Source: Actinomycetes bacterium (GTDB taxonomy: Bacteria > Actinomycetota > Acidimicrobiia > Acidimicrobiales > Acidimicrobiaceae). Taken from it: DNA of 16,636 nucleotides. The stretch is taken from contig JAKBSX010000011.1 of the NCBI GenBank assembly GCA_021844725.1, positions 1 through 16,636 on the forward strand. Reading direction: 5' to 3'. The notes beneath the pieces were generated by a model. That model worked only from the letters and a program-made list of their open reading frames with translations, had not been told where the DNA came from and searched no databases. Each line of letters starts with the position of its first letter. Position 1 is the stretch's first letter. This document shows positions 1 through 7,139 of this stretch, piece after piece. The position numbers and the translations under genes were made by a program.

Positions 1-178
1 GTTTCCTCGCTGCAATGATTCTAAAGAGTGTGGATTTTCCCGCGCCGTTAGCCCCAATAATCCCACGGCACTCCCCTTCAGACACGCTGAGACTGACGTC
101 GTGCAAAGCTCTCACCGCACCAAATGTCTTCGATACTGAATCAACTCTGAGAATCTCAGACCTGGTCTGCTCAGTCAA
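1..178 (-). CDS. ABC transporter ATP-binding protein, LivG-like, N-terminal part (runs off the left edge)
   Basis: The first 59 codons of an ABC ATPase are present; the rest lies beyond base 1. The translation has the usual A-loop region (VDSVSKTFGAVRALHDVSLSV) followed by a canonical Walker A, GANGAGKST, at about residues 45-53. The style of these residues and the neighbouring LivK-like binding protein suggest the LivG/LivF family, which energises uptake of branched-chain amino acids, amides or aromatic acids from the cytoplasmic side. I chose a TTG start at 178 because a near-perfect Shine-Dalgarno, GGAGGTGA, ends 8 bases before it; GTG codons at 190 and 184 overlap or abut that site. It lies about 400 bases downstream of the binding-protein gene on the same strand, with a hairpin between, so it may have its own promoter or depend on read-through. 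Family is clear; subfamily and substrate are inferred. Confidence 0.8.
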   Translation of the reverse strand, partial: MTEQTRSEILRVDSVSKTFGAVRALHDVSLSVSEGECRGIIGANGAGKSTLFRIIAARK

Positions 179-535
179 GCTCACAGTCACCTCCAGACAT
201 TGGGGAAATTCGCTGGTTGAAGCTTTGAAGTCCAAAGTCTCTCAGTCTCGCACCAAAAATAACACCAAACTGATTTTCTCTAAGGTGCACCTTCACTACT
301 CTCCTAATCCGTTTGCATATAGAGAACAAAATGGAAATAACTTCCAGTTTCAAGCTCCAAACCCCCCTGGGTCATCCTTCCCCAACCAATTGCTTGATCC
401 TTTATATCTATTTTTCTCTGAGTTATTTGGCAGAAACTTTCAAATTCAGCTATTTGATTTAGGCTTGCCAAGCTTAAGTTACAGCTCTCAGAGCCACCTG
501 GACCGTGGCTTCGGTTTAAAAAATCAATTGATCGA
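179..535. other. Non-coding spacer between the binding-protein gene and the ATPase gene
   Basis: About 360 bases with no supported gene. A frame open across it on the plus strand is the antisense of the two transporter genes. A short dyad, AGCCAC/GTGGCT, lies at 492-510. I see no convincing promoter for the ATPase gene, only its strong ribosome-binding site (GGAGGTGA on the minus strand at 187-194). Confidence 0.5.
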
Positions 536-571
536 GACTCTCTGCGACAGACTGGCTCCGTGCAGAGAGTC
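536..571 (-). terminator. Hairpin just after the binding-protein gene
   Basis: A perfect 10-bp inverted repeat, GACTCTCTGC (536-545) and GCAGAGAGTC (562-571), with a 16-base loop, begins 8 bases past the stop codon of the substrate-binding-protein gene. On the minus strand a TTTTTT run follows about 11 bases after the stem. The gap before the T-run makes it an imperfect intrinsic terminator. It may instead attenuate or stabilise the transcript, so that the abundant binding protein is made in excess over the downstream ATPase. Confidence 0.5.
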
Positions 572-578
572 TTATGTG

Positions 579-1772
579 TTATTTCATGTTCGAGGAAAAC
601 TGCTTCTTTTGCCAGCTGGTAGGCACATATGCCCCATTTACAACCCTGACTAGGAATATTGCGTTAGATTGCAACCCTGACACATTGGTAGCGGAATAGT
701 GGTAATCCCCTCCCGGGAGAAGGATCGACATATTCGAAAGCTCCTTGGTTATTGAAGCAGGTGACGTGGACTTGCCTTTCTCGATCGCAGCTGCGATAAG
801 TTCCACACCTGTGTAACCTGACGTGGCAAACTGGGATGGAAGCCGACCATATTTTTGCTGATAAGGAACGGAAAGCTTGGTAAGCGCTGTCTTTAGCGGC
901 GATGCAGGCAGCTGATTTACTATCACATTCGGAGTGGCATCCATCACAATCCCATTAGCCGCAGTACCGGCCGGCTGAAGAAACTCTGGAGCCGCTTCAG
1001 CTCCAGTCATTAGAAGCTTCACGCTGCTGGAAAGTCCAAGCGCCGCAAACTGCTTTGCCAGAATCACAGGTCCAGCACCGATATCGAGCACCACTAAAGC
1101 CTGGACGTTAGCTGCGCTCACCTTGGAAAGAGAAGCGCTGAAGTCAGTGCTGGTTAGTGAATCCGTCTGTACCAGCTTGATATTGATTCCAGCTGCCTTG
1201 GCTGCTGTTACAAATCCTTTGTAGGCATCGATTGCAAAAGAATACTGGGAATCGTAAAGTACCGCCACATTAACGAGTCCCTTCGCCTTCATGTATGGTA
1301 CGAGCCTCGAACCGTATTGGGAACCGGTGTTGACTTCGCCAAACAAATAGTGAGAGGTAGTCCCTTGAATAGGTGCAGTTGCGATATAGGGTACTTTCTT
1401 TCTGTTCATAGCCCCAACAGTTGCCAGGATCCCATTGTCATCGATAGATCCCACCACCCCCACATCTCCTTTGGCTACCAGATTTTGATAAGCCAAAAGC
1501 GACTGAGTGGAATTTGATTGATCGTCTTGAACATCCAAGATGACGTGATGGCCATCAATTCCACCACTTGCGTTCAGCTGGCTCACTGCCATTTCCGCAC
1601 CCCGCTGCTCACCAAGTCCGAGAGCACCTAATGGACCAGTCAGGGATGTATCAACTCCGATTCTTACAGGAGCCTTAGATGCTGACGATGCCGTCGAACT
1701 GGTCGAAGACGAGCCACAGGCTGCCAGCGCCAACATCGAACCTGCTAATGCAGTTACAACTTTCAATTTCAT
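579..1772 (-). CDS. ABC transporter substrate-binding lipoprotein, LivK-like (type 1 periplasmic-binding fold)
   Basis: A 397-residue extracytoplasmic binding protein. The N-terminus has a lipoprotein signal: two lysines, a hydrophobic stretch, and the lipobox LAAC with Cys19. A Ser/Thr/Ala-rich linker of about 20 residues follows, and then RIGVDTSLTGPLGALG, the characteristic opening of the LivK/HAAT family that binds branched-chain amino acids, amides or aromatic acids. Later segments (GVVGSIDDNG, VAVLYDSQYSFAIDAYKGF, ATSGYTGVELIAAAIEKGK) fit the same family, and the length is normal. I chose ATG at 1772 because the signal peptide begins there and GGGGGA lies about 11 bases upstream; an in-frame ATG at 1808 would add an unlikely 12-residue extension. 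A LivG-like ATPase gene follows and an aromatic-acid operon precedes, so the ligand may be the aromatic substrate or a related acid. That is an inference from position only. Confidence 0.88.
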   Translation of the reverse strand: MKLKVVTALAGSMLALAACGSSSTSSTASSASKAPVRIGVDTSLTGPLGALGLGEQRGAEMAVSQLNASGGIDGHHVILDVQDDQSNSTQSLLAYQNLVAKGDVGVVGSIDDNGILATVGAMNRKKVPYIATAPIQGTTSHYLFGEVNTGSQYGSRLVPYMKAKGLVNVAVLYDSQYSFAIDAYKGFVTAAKAAGINIKLVQTDSLTSTDFSASLSKVSAANVQALVVLDIGAGPVILAKQFAALGLSSSVKLLMTGAEAAPEFLQPAGTAANGIVMDATPNVIVNQLPASPLKTALTKLSVPYQQKYGRLPSQFATSGYTGVELIAAAIEKGKSTSPASITKELSNMSILLPGGDYHYSATNVSGLQSNAIFLVRVVNGAYVPTSWQKKQFSSNMK

Positions 1773-1802
1773 AATACTTATATCCCCCAAAAAACCCAGG
1801 CT

Positions 1803-1887
1803 CACCAAATTGGTGGCCAGACAAATATCGTTAGTGCCAATTGAAATTCAATTACGCATAGTCACGAGTCGTGCTTGGAGAATCTCC
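1803..1887. promoter_or_regulatory. Cluster of four odd-centred dyads upstream of the binding-protein gene
   Basis: Within 85 bases lie CACCAA-A-TTGGTG (1803-1815), AATTGAA-A-TTCAATT (1839-1853), CACGA-G-TCGTG (1863-1873) and GGAGA-A-TCTCC (1877-1887). All have perfect arms around a single central base. They lie 31-115 bases before the start codon, so they may be operators or structured leader RNA for the transport gene. I could not identify a clear -35/-10 pair here. Confidence 0.45.
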
Positions 1888-2057
1888 GCTCGCCATGACC
1901 GATGAAACATAAAGTTGGATTTATGCAAACCAGGCAGCTGCTTCTAATTATTTCGTATTCAGTACCTGGATTGACCTATATCAAAACAATTAATCCTCAG
2001 CCCGCAAGACACCTCCTAGCTTGAATTGCCATAGCCACCCCGAGATTCGCACTCGAT

Positions 2058-2092
2058 ATAGCTGGCCAGCTCAAAGCTATGGTTGAACCATA
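2058..2092. promoter_or_regulatory. Second palindrome group between the operon end and the transport gene
   Basis: AGCTGGCCAGCT (2060-2071) is a perfect 12-bp palindrome. It lies inside the wider pair ATAGCT (2058-2063) and AGCTAT (2075-2080). TATGGTT-G-AACCATA (2078-2092) is a 15-base odd-centred dyad overlapping it by a few bases. The gap from 1773 to 2169 has no gene; these palindromes, those at 1803-1887 and a small TATCCGGATA (2147-2156) are its only notable content. A regulator-binding role is possible but not shown. Confidence 0.4.
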
Positions 2093-2169
2093 AATTCCGC
2101 TTTTGCAACCTGGCCAAAAAGCTAAACTGCCGTTTGCGGCTTGAGTTATCCGGATATATTTCCCACAGT

Positions 2170-3402
2170 TCATATCGCCCCTGCCGCGCTTAGTTCTTCG
2201 ATCTCGTCAGGCTTGAGATTCAAAAGGCCGCCGTAAACTTCCCGGTTGTGCGCTCCCGGATCGGCCTGGCCTGCAAATTTTATTTCACCAGGAGTTTGCG
2301 AGAGCTTCGGAACTATTCCAGGCATAGTGATAGGTCCAAGAACGGGATCTTCGAGTTGGATCAGAAGCTCACGCTCCCTGAAATAAGGGTCACTAAATAT
2401 GTCTGCCACCGTATATACCGGACCCCCGGCTACAGAAGCCTCGCTCAGAATCCTTACCAACTCCTCGGAGGTGTATTTGCTGGCCCAATCGGCGATAATC
2501 GATTCAATCTCCTCTTGGTTTTCGCCACGGGCAATATGGGTGGAAAACTTTGGGTCTTGCGCCAGCATCGGCATGCCCATTGCTTTGGTAAGTCGGCCGA
2601 AAACGCTATCCTGATTGGCGGCAATGATAATCCACTTGCCATCCCGAGTCTTGAAAAGATTAGAAGGTGCCAGACCTTTAATACCAGTACCTGATGGCTG
2701 ACGCACCGCTCCGACGGCACCATATTCGGGCACTACACTTTCCAGCATGGAAAAACAGGAGTCCACTAGGGACACGTCCACCATCTGTCCAGTCTCGCCT
2801 CCTTTGGCGTCTCTCCAGTATAAAGCCGTCAAGATCCCCTGAAAGGCAAACATCCCGGCCAAACTGTCTCCCAGAGACAGTCCTGAGCGAGGAGGTGGTT
2901 CACCTGGAGAGCCGTTGAGATACCGCATACCCCCAAGCGCCTCGGCCACCGAGGCATATCCGGGTTGCTTAGAATAACGCCCGGTTTGTCCATAGCCTGA
3001 AACCCGGGCAATGATGAGGCGGGGATTTACGTTCCAAAGTTCTTCCGGTCCTATTCCCCATTTCTCAAGAGTTCCGGGCCTAAAGTTCTCAACCAGCACG
3101 TCACTGGTGGAAATCAACGAAAACAGCAGCTCTTTACCTTTTTCGGAGCGAAGATCCAAAGTTATGAGCTTTTTGTTCCTGCTTTGGACCATCCACCATA
3201 AGGGGCGGCCTTGAGAGCGTTCTATTCCCCATTGGCGCAAGGGGTCATGATTTTTGGGATCCTCTATCTTTATAACCTCAGCCCCAAAATCAGCAAGTAG
3301 CCGACCTGCAAAAGGACCAGCTATCAGGCTCCCGAGTTCAATTACCCGAACTCCGGATAATGGAGAAGATGGTGATACCGATTTGTGCACCTCGTTGGTC
3401 AA
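2170..3402 (-). CDS. Class III (CaiB/BaiF family) CoA-transferase
   Basis: A 410-residue cytoplasmic enzyme that would move CoA between acyl-CoA and a carboxylic acid. It carries the family hallmarks in order: SGVRVIELGSLIAGPFAGRLLADFGAEVIKIE near the N-terminus, RNKKLITLDL, DVLVENFRPGTLEKWG, NPRLI...SGYGQTG, and SLGDS with Asp179, which aligns with the catalytic Asp169 of formyl-CoA transferase. GQMVDVSLVDS, and a C-terminal segment ending in GGLL, complete it. The length matches the family. I chose TTG at 3402 because its bases overlap the stop of the upstream hydrolase gene (TTGA) and the family homology begins soon after; the frame extends upstream only as antisense-like sequence inside that gene. 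It is the last gene of the operon. The acid is not determinable from sequence; citramalate, malate or itaconate would suit the divergent HMG-CoA-lyase-type gene, and an aromatic acid is the main alternative. Confidence 0.9.
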   Translation of the reverse strand: MTNEVHKSVSPSSPLSGVRVIELGSLIAGPFAGRLLADFGAEVIKIEDPKNHDPLRQWGIERSQGRPLWWMVQSRNKKLITLDLRSEKGKELLFSLISTSDVLVENFRPGTLEKWGIGPEELWNVNPRLIIARVSGYGQTGRYSKQPGYASVAEALGGMRYLNGSPGEPPPRSGLSLGDSLAGMFAFQGILTALYWRDAKGGETGQMVDVSLVDSCFSMLESVVPEYGAVGAVRQPSGTGIKGLAPSNLFKTRDGKWIIIAANQDSVFGRLTKAMGMPMLAQDPKFSTHIARGENQEEIESIIADWASKYTSEELVRILSEASVAGGPVYTVADIFSDPYFRERELLIQLEDPVLGPITMPGIVPKLSQTPGEIKFAGQADPGAHNREVYGGLLNLKPDEIEELSAAGAI

Positions 3403-4295
3403 GAATTTCCGCCCTTTTCCTTTGATCCACCAACAAGTGCAGATCCAGAGTTTCCGCCAGTGGTTACAGATGCGGTAGCTCCAGCCGCTGAAACTTTGAC
3501 GTTTAGCCGACCCCCGATTCCTGAACATTCAGCCTCGACGATGCCACCGTCAAATATAGAACCCACTCCAGCGGGCGTACCTGTGGTAATTACGTCGCCG
3601 GGCAGCAGGGTAGTCACACTGGATGCATAGGCAATCAGTTCCGCAACCCCCCAGATCAGGTCTTTGGTATTGGCATGCTGCCTCAGCTCACCGTTCACCC
3701 AACACTTGAGGTCTACGTCAGCGGGATCCCCGAATTCGTCAGCAGTCACTATCCATGGACCCATAGGTGTAAAGGTTTCAAAGGATTTGCGGGTGGAGCG
3801 ATCTTCTCCACCCCTCATTGTTATATCCAGCAAGGTGGAGTAGCCGAATACAAAATCAAGTGCCCTGTCCACACTTACATTGCGGGCCATCTTGCCGATT
3901 ATGACAGCAAATTCTCCCTCTTGATCAAAGCGCCGATCATGATAGGGAAGCTGCAGGGTCCCCCCGGAGCCCACAAGTGATGAGGGTGCCTTCAGGAACA
4001 ATCCGAGTCCGGAAACCTGAAAAGCCTGTTCCATTTCTTTTTGATGATCCACATAGTTGACCGGAGCCGCAAAAATCTTCGAGGGATCAGGAACCGGGGG
4101 ATCGAGAACCACTTCTGCCAAGGGAACCGATGGACCCCGGGAAGACCCCACCAGTGACGACCAGTTGCCTTTCTGGATCAGGGTGCGCATCGGGCTATGG
4201 GCAAACTCTGAATTTTCGCCAATGCCAATCAGCTCCACGATATTTTCACCCTCGACACAACCGATCCGGCCGCAGTCAAAACTTGCCAAACGCAA
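3399..4295 (-). CDS. Fumarylacetoacetate hydrolase (FAH) family protein, likely acylpyruvate (maleyl-/fumarylpyruvate) hydrolase
   Basis: A 298-residue enzyme with an N-terminal FAH subdomain and the catalytic domain from about residue 70. NYVDHQKE gives the lid His84 and Glu87 typical of acylpyruvases. EGE supplies metal ligands Glu126 and Glu128, and LLDITMR supplies Asp157. ITTGTPAGVG is the conserved substrate loop. In gentisate pathways enzymes of this family cleave fumarylpyruvate, or maleylpyruvate directly, to pyruvate and a dicarboxylate. It follows the gentisate-type dioxygenase gene by 64 bases, so this is the likely job; there is no isomerase gene beside it. I chose TTG at 4295, with GGAAGGAA about 5 bases upstream. 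An oddity is a Gly/Ser/Ala-rich tail of some 30 residues after the domain. The stop overlaps the TTG start of the CoA-transferase gene, implying coupled translation. Confidence 0.88.
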   Translation of the reverse strand: MRLASFDCGRIGCVEGENIVELIGIGENSEFAHSPMRTLIQKGNWSSLVGSSRGPSVPLAEVVLDPPVPDPSKIFAAPVNYVDHQKEMEQAFQVSGLGLFLKAPSSLVGSGGTLQLPYHDRRFDQEGEFAVIIGKMARNVSVDRALDFVFGYSTLLDITMRGGEDRSTRKSFETFTPMGPWIVTADEFGDPADVDLKCWVNGELRQHANTKDLIWGVAELIAYASSVTTLLPGDVITTGTPAGVGSIFDGGIVEAECSGIGGRLNVKVSAAGATASVTTGGNSGSALVGGSKEKGGNS

Positions 4296-4359
4296 TTTAT
4301 TTCCTTCCTAGTAATTCGCTTTGATTATCTAGACAGATCATCGTTGATCTAACGACGGT

Positions 4360-5406
4360 TCAGTCGAGCTGCTCTCGATAAAAGCCCAATGATCTAATAG
4401 CCGGCTCGTTTGAAAAAGTAAAAAACACTGCGTCGTTGGTCTTCGAATCATTTATATGGCGATACTTCTGCCACCCTGGTATGGCAATAACATCGTTCTT
4501 TTTCCAGTTCAACGTGGTGTCACCAACAATCGTGGTACCTTCCCCACGAATCACATGGGCGATGATCCCAGGAGTCTGCTGCCTTGGGCGCCCGGAAAAT
4601 CCAGGCTTCAGGCGCTGGATTCTGCAAGACATGGTGGGCAGCACTGAGCCCCCGGTCCATGGATTCGAATACTCAAGCACCGTGCCGTCATATTCGCTTC
4701 CCTCGGCATGATCAGCAATAGCCTCAAGTGCTCTGTTAGTCTCAGTCCACGGGTAGTTTCCGATTGGACTATTGACTCTCGAAGGCTCACTCCACAGTGG
4801 GTTTAGCCTCCCGTGGATGAACTGCTTGGTAGAAAGACCCTCCGGGACTAGTGGCTTTTGCACCCCATCCGGATATTGCTCATAAAACCCGACCTCAAGC
4901 ATGTTGACCAGCGGGAAATCAAGTCCATCAAGCCAAACCATGGGTTGATCTCCAGCGTGGTAGTGATCATGCCATTGCCAACCGGCAGTGAGGAGAAAAT
5001 CGCCGGTGTTCATGGGCACCCGCTCTCCATCAACTGTGGTATATGCACCATGACCTTCGGTTATGAAACGGAATGCGTTGGCTGTATGTCGGTGCGCCGG
5101 CGCCTGTTCGCCCGGTAGCAGCACCTGGAATCCAGCAAATAACGAACCAAGAGTTGCCGGCGGATCCTGCAACTGTGGATTTACAAGCATGAGAACCCGT
5201 CTCTGTGCGTCTTCGATTGGCAAATGCTCGGCAAAATAGGATGCCAATGGACGCAACTTTTCATAGCTCCAGCAAAATGGAACTGCGGTGCTGTGCGGCT
5301 CATGAGAAAACATGCTCTTCAGATGATGCCAAAGCGGAGCCCCACCGCACCTGGCTAACTCATCATAGGCCTCTTTGTCACTGCTTATTTCGCTCACTAA
5401 AGACAT
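4360..5406 (-). CDS. Bicupin ring-cleavage dioxygenase, gentisate 1,2-dioxygenase family
   Basis: A 348-residue iron(II) enzyme of the gentisate/salicylate/1-hydroxy-2-naphthoate dioxygenase family. The N-terminal cupin has LLPGEQAPAHRHTANAFRF, with His105 and His107, and WQWHDHYH with His146. The 41-residue spacing between first and third His equals that of the iron ligands His119/His160 in salicylate 1,2-dioxygenase. WLDGLDFPLVN follows. The second cupin (SCRIQRLKPGFSGRPRQQTPGIIAHVIRGEG) is present but lacks the metal histidines, as is normal. The reaction would be oxygenolytic opening of gentisate to maleylpyruvate, or of a substituted gentisate. ATG at 5406 has GGGGGA 6 bases upstream. 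It lies 30 bases after the hydroxylase gene, consistent with an operon. Salicylate or hydroxynaphthoate cleavage is the alternative; the neighbouring flavin hydroxylase favours gentisate. Confidence 0.9.
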   Translation of the reverse strand: MSLVSEISSDKEAYDELARCGGAPLWHHLKSMFSHEPHSTAVPFCWSYEKLRPLASYFAEHLPIEDAQRRVLMLVNPQLQDPPATLGSLFAGFQVLLPGEQAPAHRHTANAFRFITEGHGAYTTVDGERVPMNTGDFLLTAGWQWHDHYHAGDQPMVWLDGLDFPLVNMLEVGFYEQYPDGVQKPLVPEGLSTKQFIHGRLNPLWSEPSRVNSPIGNYPWTETNRALEAIADHAEGSEYDGTVLEYSNPWTGGSVLPTMSCRIQRLKPGFSGRPRQQTPGIIAHVIRGEGTTIVGDTTLNWKKNDVIAIPGWQKYRHINDSKTNDAVFFTFSNEPAIRSLGFYREQLD

Positions 5407-5436
5407 GAAATTTCCCCCTATATTCTTACTAGCTTC

Positions 5437-6621
5437 TTAATCTCCAATAGCGGAATATGCGTACAACCAATCGACATCGCTAAAGTCCTCGTCCTGGCGC
5501 TTCTCCAATAAATAATTTCGCATCGCTGCCATTGTTCCCCCAATATGGAGAAACTCGCCAAATAAACGTGCTCGAATCTGCACCATTGAAGCCCTTGGGA
5601 AACGCTCCTGTTCGTAGTCAACAAAGGCCTTCCTGGCATCGGAATTCTTAGCCAAAGCTTTGGCCAGGACCACTGCATCTTCCATTGCCTGACAGGCACC
5701 CTGGGCAAGATACTGAAACATCGGATGGGCGGCATCACCCACAAGAGTTACATTTCCTTGACTCCAACCCGCATGTGGAGGTCGGTCAAACATCGTCCAG
5801 CGGCGCTCCCGGTTCATTAATTTGGCGCTGTTTGCCACGTGGGCGCATGTTTGAGCAAAAGTGGCATCGAGTTCTTCCGGGGTTCCCCACTCCTTTGCGC
5901 CCGCTTCGAAGTTGGCGCTATGAAACACCGCAACCTGATTGCATAGTTCACCACGGCGAACAGGGTACTGAACCAGGTGAAGTCCCGGCCCTATCCAGAT
6001 CACCATGTCACTCAGCTCATCTGTACCCATAGCCTGTTTCACAGCATCGACCGAAACCGTACCCCTGTAGGCGACAAAACCGGTAGCAACCGGTTCCCCG
6101 TCGTCAATTAAATGTCGGCGAATCGTGGAATTGATCCCATCGGCACCAATCAACGCATTTGTACTGGCTACAGTACCGTCGCTGAAGCTGACCGCTATTT
6201 GCTCACCCTGATCCTCAATCCCAACCACGTGTTTTCCGGCCGACAGCTTTATAAGCGGCTCTTTTTCACATGCTTCAAATAACGCAGAATGCAGATCCGC
6301 CCGATGGGTGACGAAGTAGGGGAAGCCGTACCGTTGCACAAATGAAGGACCTACGGGAAGTGCTGTGAGCTCATTCCCATTCATAGCGTCCATGAGCATC
6401 AATCGCTTGGGGAAAAAGGCGTCTTCCATAACCCGGTCAAGCACTCCGAGCCAATTAAGGATTCTCGATGCATTTGGAGCTAATTGAAGACCTGCTCCAA
6501 TCTCTCCAAAAGCTTCTGCTTGCTCCACAACGTGGCTGCCAATACCGTAGCGAGCCAAACTCAAAGCTGTAACAAGTCCACCGATTCCTCCGCCGACTAC
6601 AAGAAATTTTTCATCAGCCAA
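5437..6621 (-). CDS. FAD-dependent aromatic-ring hydroxylase, 3-hydroxybenzoate 6-hydroxylase/salicylate hydroxylase type
   Basis: A 394-residue class A flavoprotein monooxygenase, which uses NAD(P)H and O2 to hydroxylate an aromatic acid. VVGGGIGGLVTALSLA with GxGxxG at residues 10-15 binds FAD; ADGINSTIR (about 160-168) is the DG motif; VGDAAHP (about 294-300) is the second FAD motif, followed by FQYLAQGACQAMEDAV, a block typical of 3-hydroxybenzoate 6-hydroxylases. Placed first in an operon before a gentisate-type dioxygenase, it most likely makes gentisate or a methylated gentisate from a 3-hydroxybenzoate. Salicylate 5-hydroxylation is less likely for this class. I chose TTG at 6621 because GGGGGG lies 6 bases upstream and the FAD fold starts at once; a GTG at 6669 would add 16 residues without a ribosome-binding site. 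The promoter should lie within 6622-6760. Confidence 0.88.
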   Translation of the reverse strand: MADEKFLVVGGGIGGLVTALSLARYGIGSHVVEQAEAFGEIGAGLQLAPNASRILNWLGVLDRVMEDAFFPKRLMLMDAMNGNELTALPVGPSFVQRYGFPYFVTHRADLHSALFEACEKEPLIKLSAGKHVVGIEDQGEQIAVSFSDGTVASTNALIGADGINSTIRRHLIDDGEPVATGFVAYRGTVSVDAVKQAMGTDELSDMVIWIGPGLHLVQYPVRRGELCNQVAVFHSANFEAGAKEWGTPEELDATFAQTCAHVANSAKLMNRERRWTMFDRPPHAGWSQGNVTLVGDAAHPMFQYLAQGACQAMEDAVVLAKALAKNSDARKAFVDYEQERFPRASMVQIRARLFGEFLHIGGTMAAMRNYLLEKRQDEDFSDVDWLYAYSAIGD

Positions 6622-6733
6622 TCTTTTCCCCCCAAATACTCTCAGTACACTGACGAGTTGATTGGGCACAGTATCAAATAGCGATAAGAAAAATCAAGAA
6701 CATGTGACAAATTTTATAATTTTTGGTTATTCT

Positions 6734-6760
6734 TGAGGATTATTGCATTCATTATCCTCA
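6734..6760. promoter_or_regulatory. 27-bp imperfect dyad, probable operator
   Basis: TGAGGAT (6734-6740) and ATCCTCA (6754-6760) form perfect 7-bp arms; counting inwards, 9 of the first 10 positions are symmetrical. It lies 113 bases before the hydroxylase start and 380 before the lyase start. A TTTTT run follows on the plus strand, so it could also act as a terminator blocking antisense read-through, but no plus-strand gene lies upstream. Confidence 0.45.
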
Positions 6761-6875
6761 TTTTTGCCCTACTGAGTTAAAAATGTTCCACCAAAAAAGA
6801 CTTTTCCTGTATGGCTGAGTAACCGACTGGATTTGACGCAGTAATGACAACACGGATGTGACAGAAGGAAAACCA

Positions 6876-6905
6876 ACCAAAAGTTGTGGGACCAAAAGTT
6901 GTGGG
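6876..6905. repeat. Perfect tandem duplication of a 15-mer
   Basis: ACCAAAAGTTGTGGG occurs twice back to back at 6876-6890 and 6891-6905 with no mismatch. The 15-bp period is not an integral number of helical turns. It could be a recent slippage duplication or a pair of direct-repeat binding sites in the control region. Confidence 0.85.
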
Positions 6906-7050
6906 GACCTAACGAGTAGGATCGCGCCTAATATCCCTTGGCAGTCCCATCTAAATCAGGAACAACGAAAAAAATCATCGTTTAGATAGCTCCAAAGAAG
7001 GCTTTTTATCGCATCTTTCCAGACCTGGTGCCTTGTTTTAATGTTCCCCA

Positions 7051-7056
7051 TACAAT
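7051..7056 (+). promoter_or_regulatory. Possible -10 box for the HMG-CoA-lyase-type gene
   Basis: TACAAT matches the -10 consensus in five of six positions and lies 83 bases before the start codon. The -35 region at the right distance (around GTGCCT, 7028-7033) is weak, so an activator may be needed. Confidence 0.3.
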
Positions 7057-7139
7057 CAGGATTTGCGTTACTAAAAAAACAACCTAAAGCTCACATGGGG
7101 TTATAGGGAAAGATTCACTGTTACCAAGGGAGATATACG

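Larger units (their letters stand above)
6622..7139. promoter_or_regulatory. Divergent control region between the operon and the lyase gene
   Basis: About 520 bases without a gene, holding the promoters of both divergent units. It is AT-rich at 6700-6770 (TATAAA- and TATAAT-like stretches on both strands, TTGTCA on the minus strand at 6706-6711). It contains a 27-bp dyad at 6734-6760 and a tandem 15-mer at 6876-6905. No transcription-factor gene lies nearby, so the regulator is not obvious. Confidence 0.6.

Noticed and set aside
15..653. Plus-strand open frame of 212 codons at the left end
   Set aside because: It is antisense to the ATPase start (clear Walker A on the minus strand) and the end of the binding-protein gene, and the protein has no recognisable pattern.
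2129..2140. GCCG-TTTG-CGGC hairpin after the operon, as a terminator
   Set aside because: The stem is only 4 bp and the T-run comes about 9 bases later on the minus strand; too weak to call.
2248..2694. Plus-strand open frame of 148 codons
   Set aside because: It lies wholly inside the CoA-transferase gene, which has strong family motifs on the other strand.
6622..6669. Longer hydroxylase start (GTG at 6669)
   Set aside because: The extra 16 residues precede the FAD fold, and the strong GGGGGG site fits TTG at 6621.
6876..6905. CRISPR array
   Set aside because: Two 15-mers lie directly in tandem with no spacers, and no cas genes are present.
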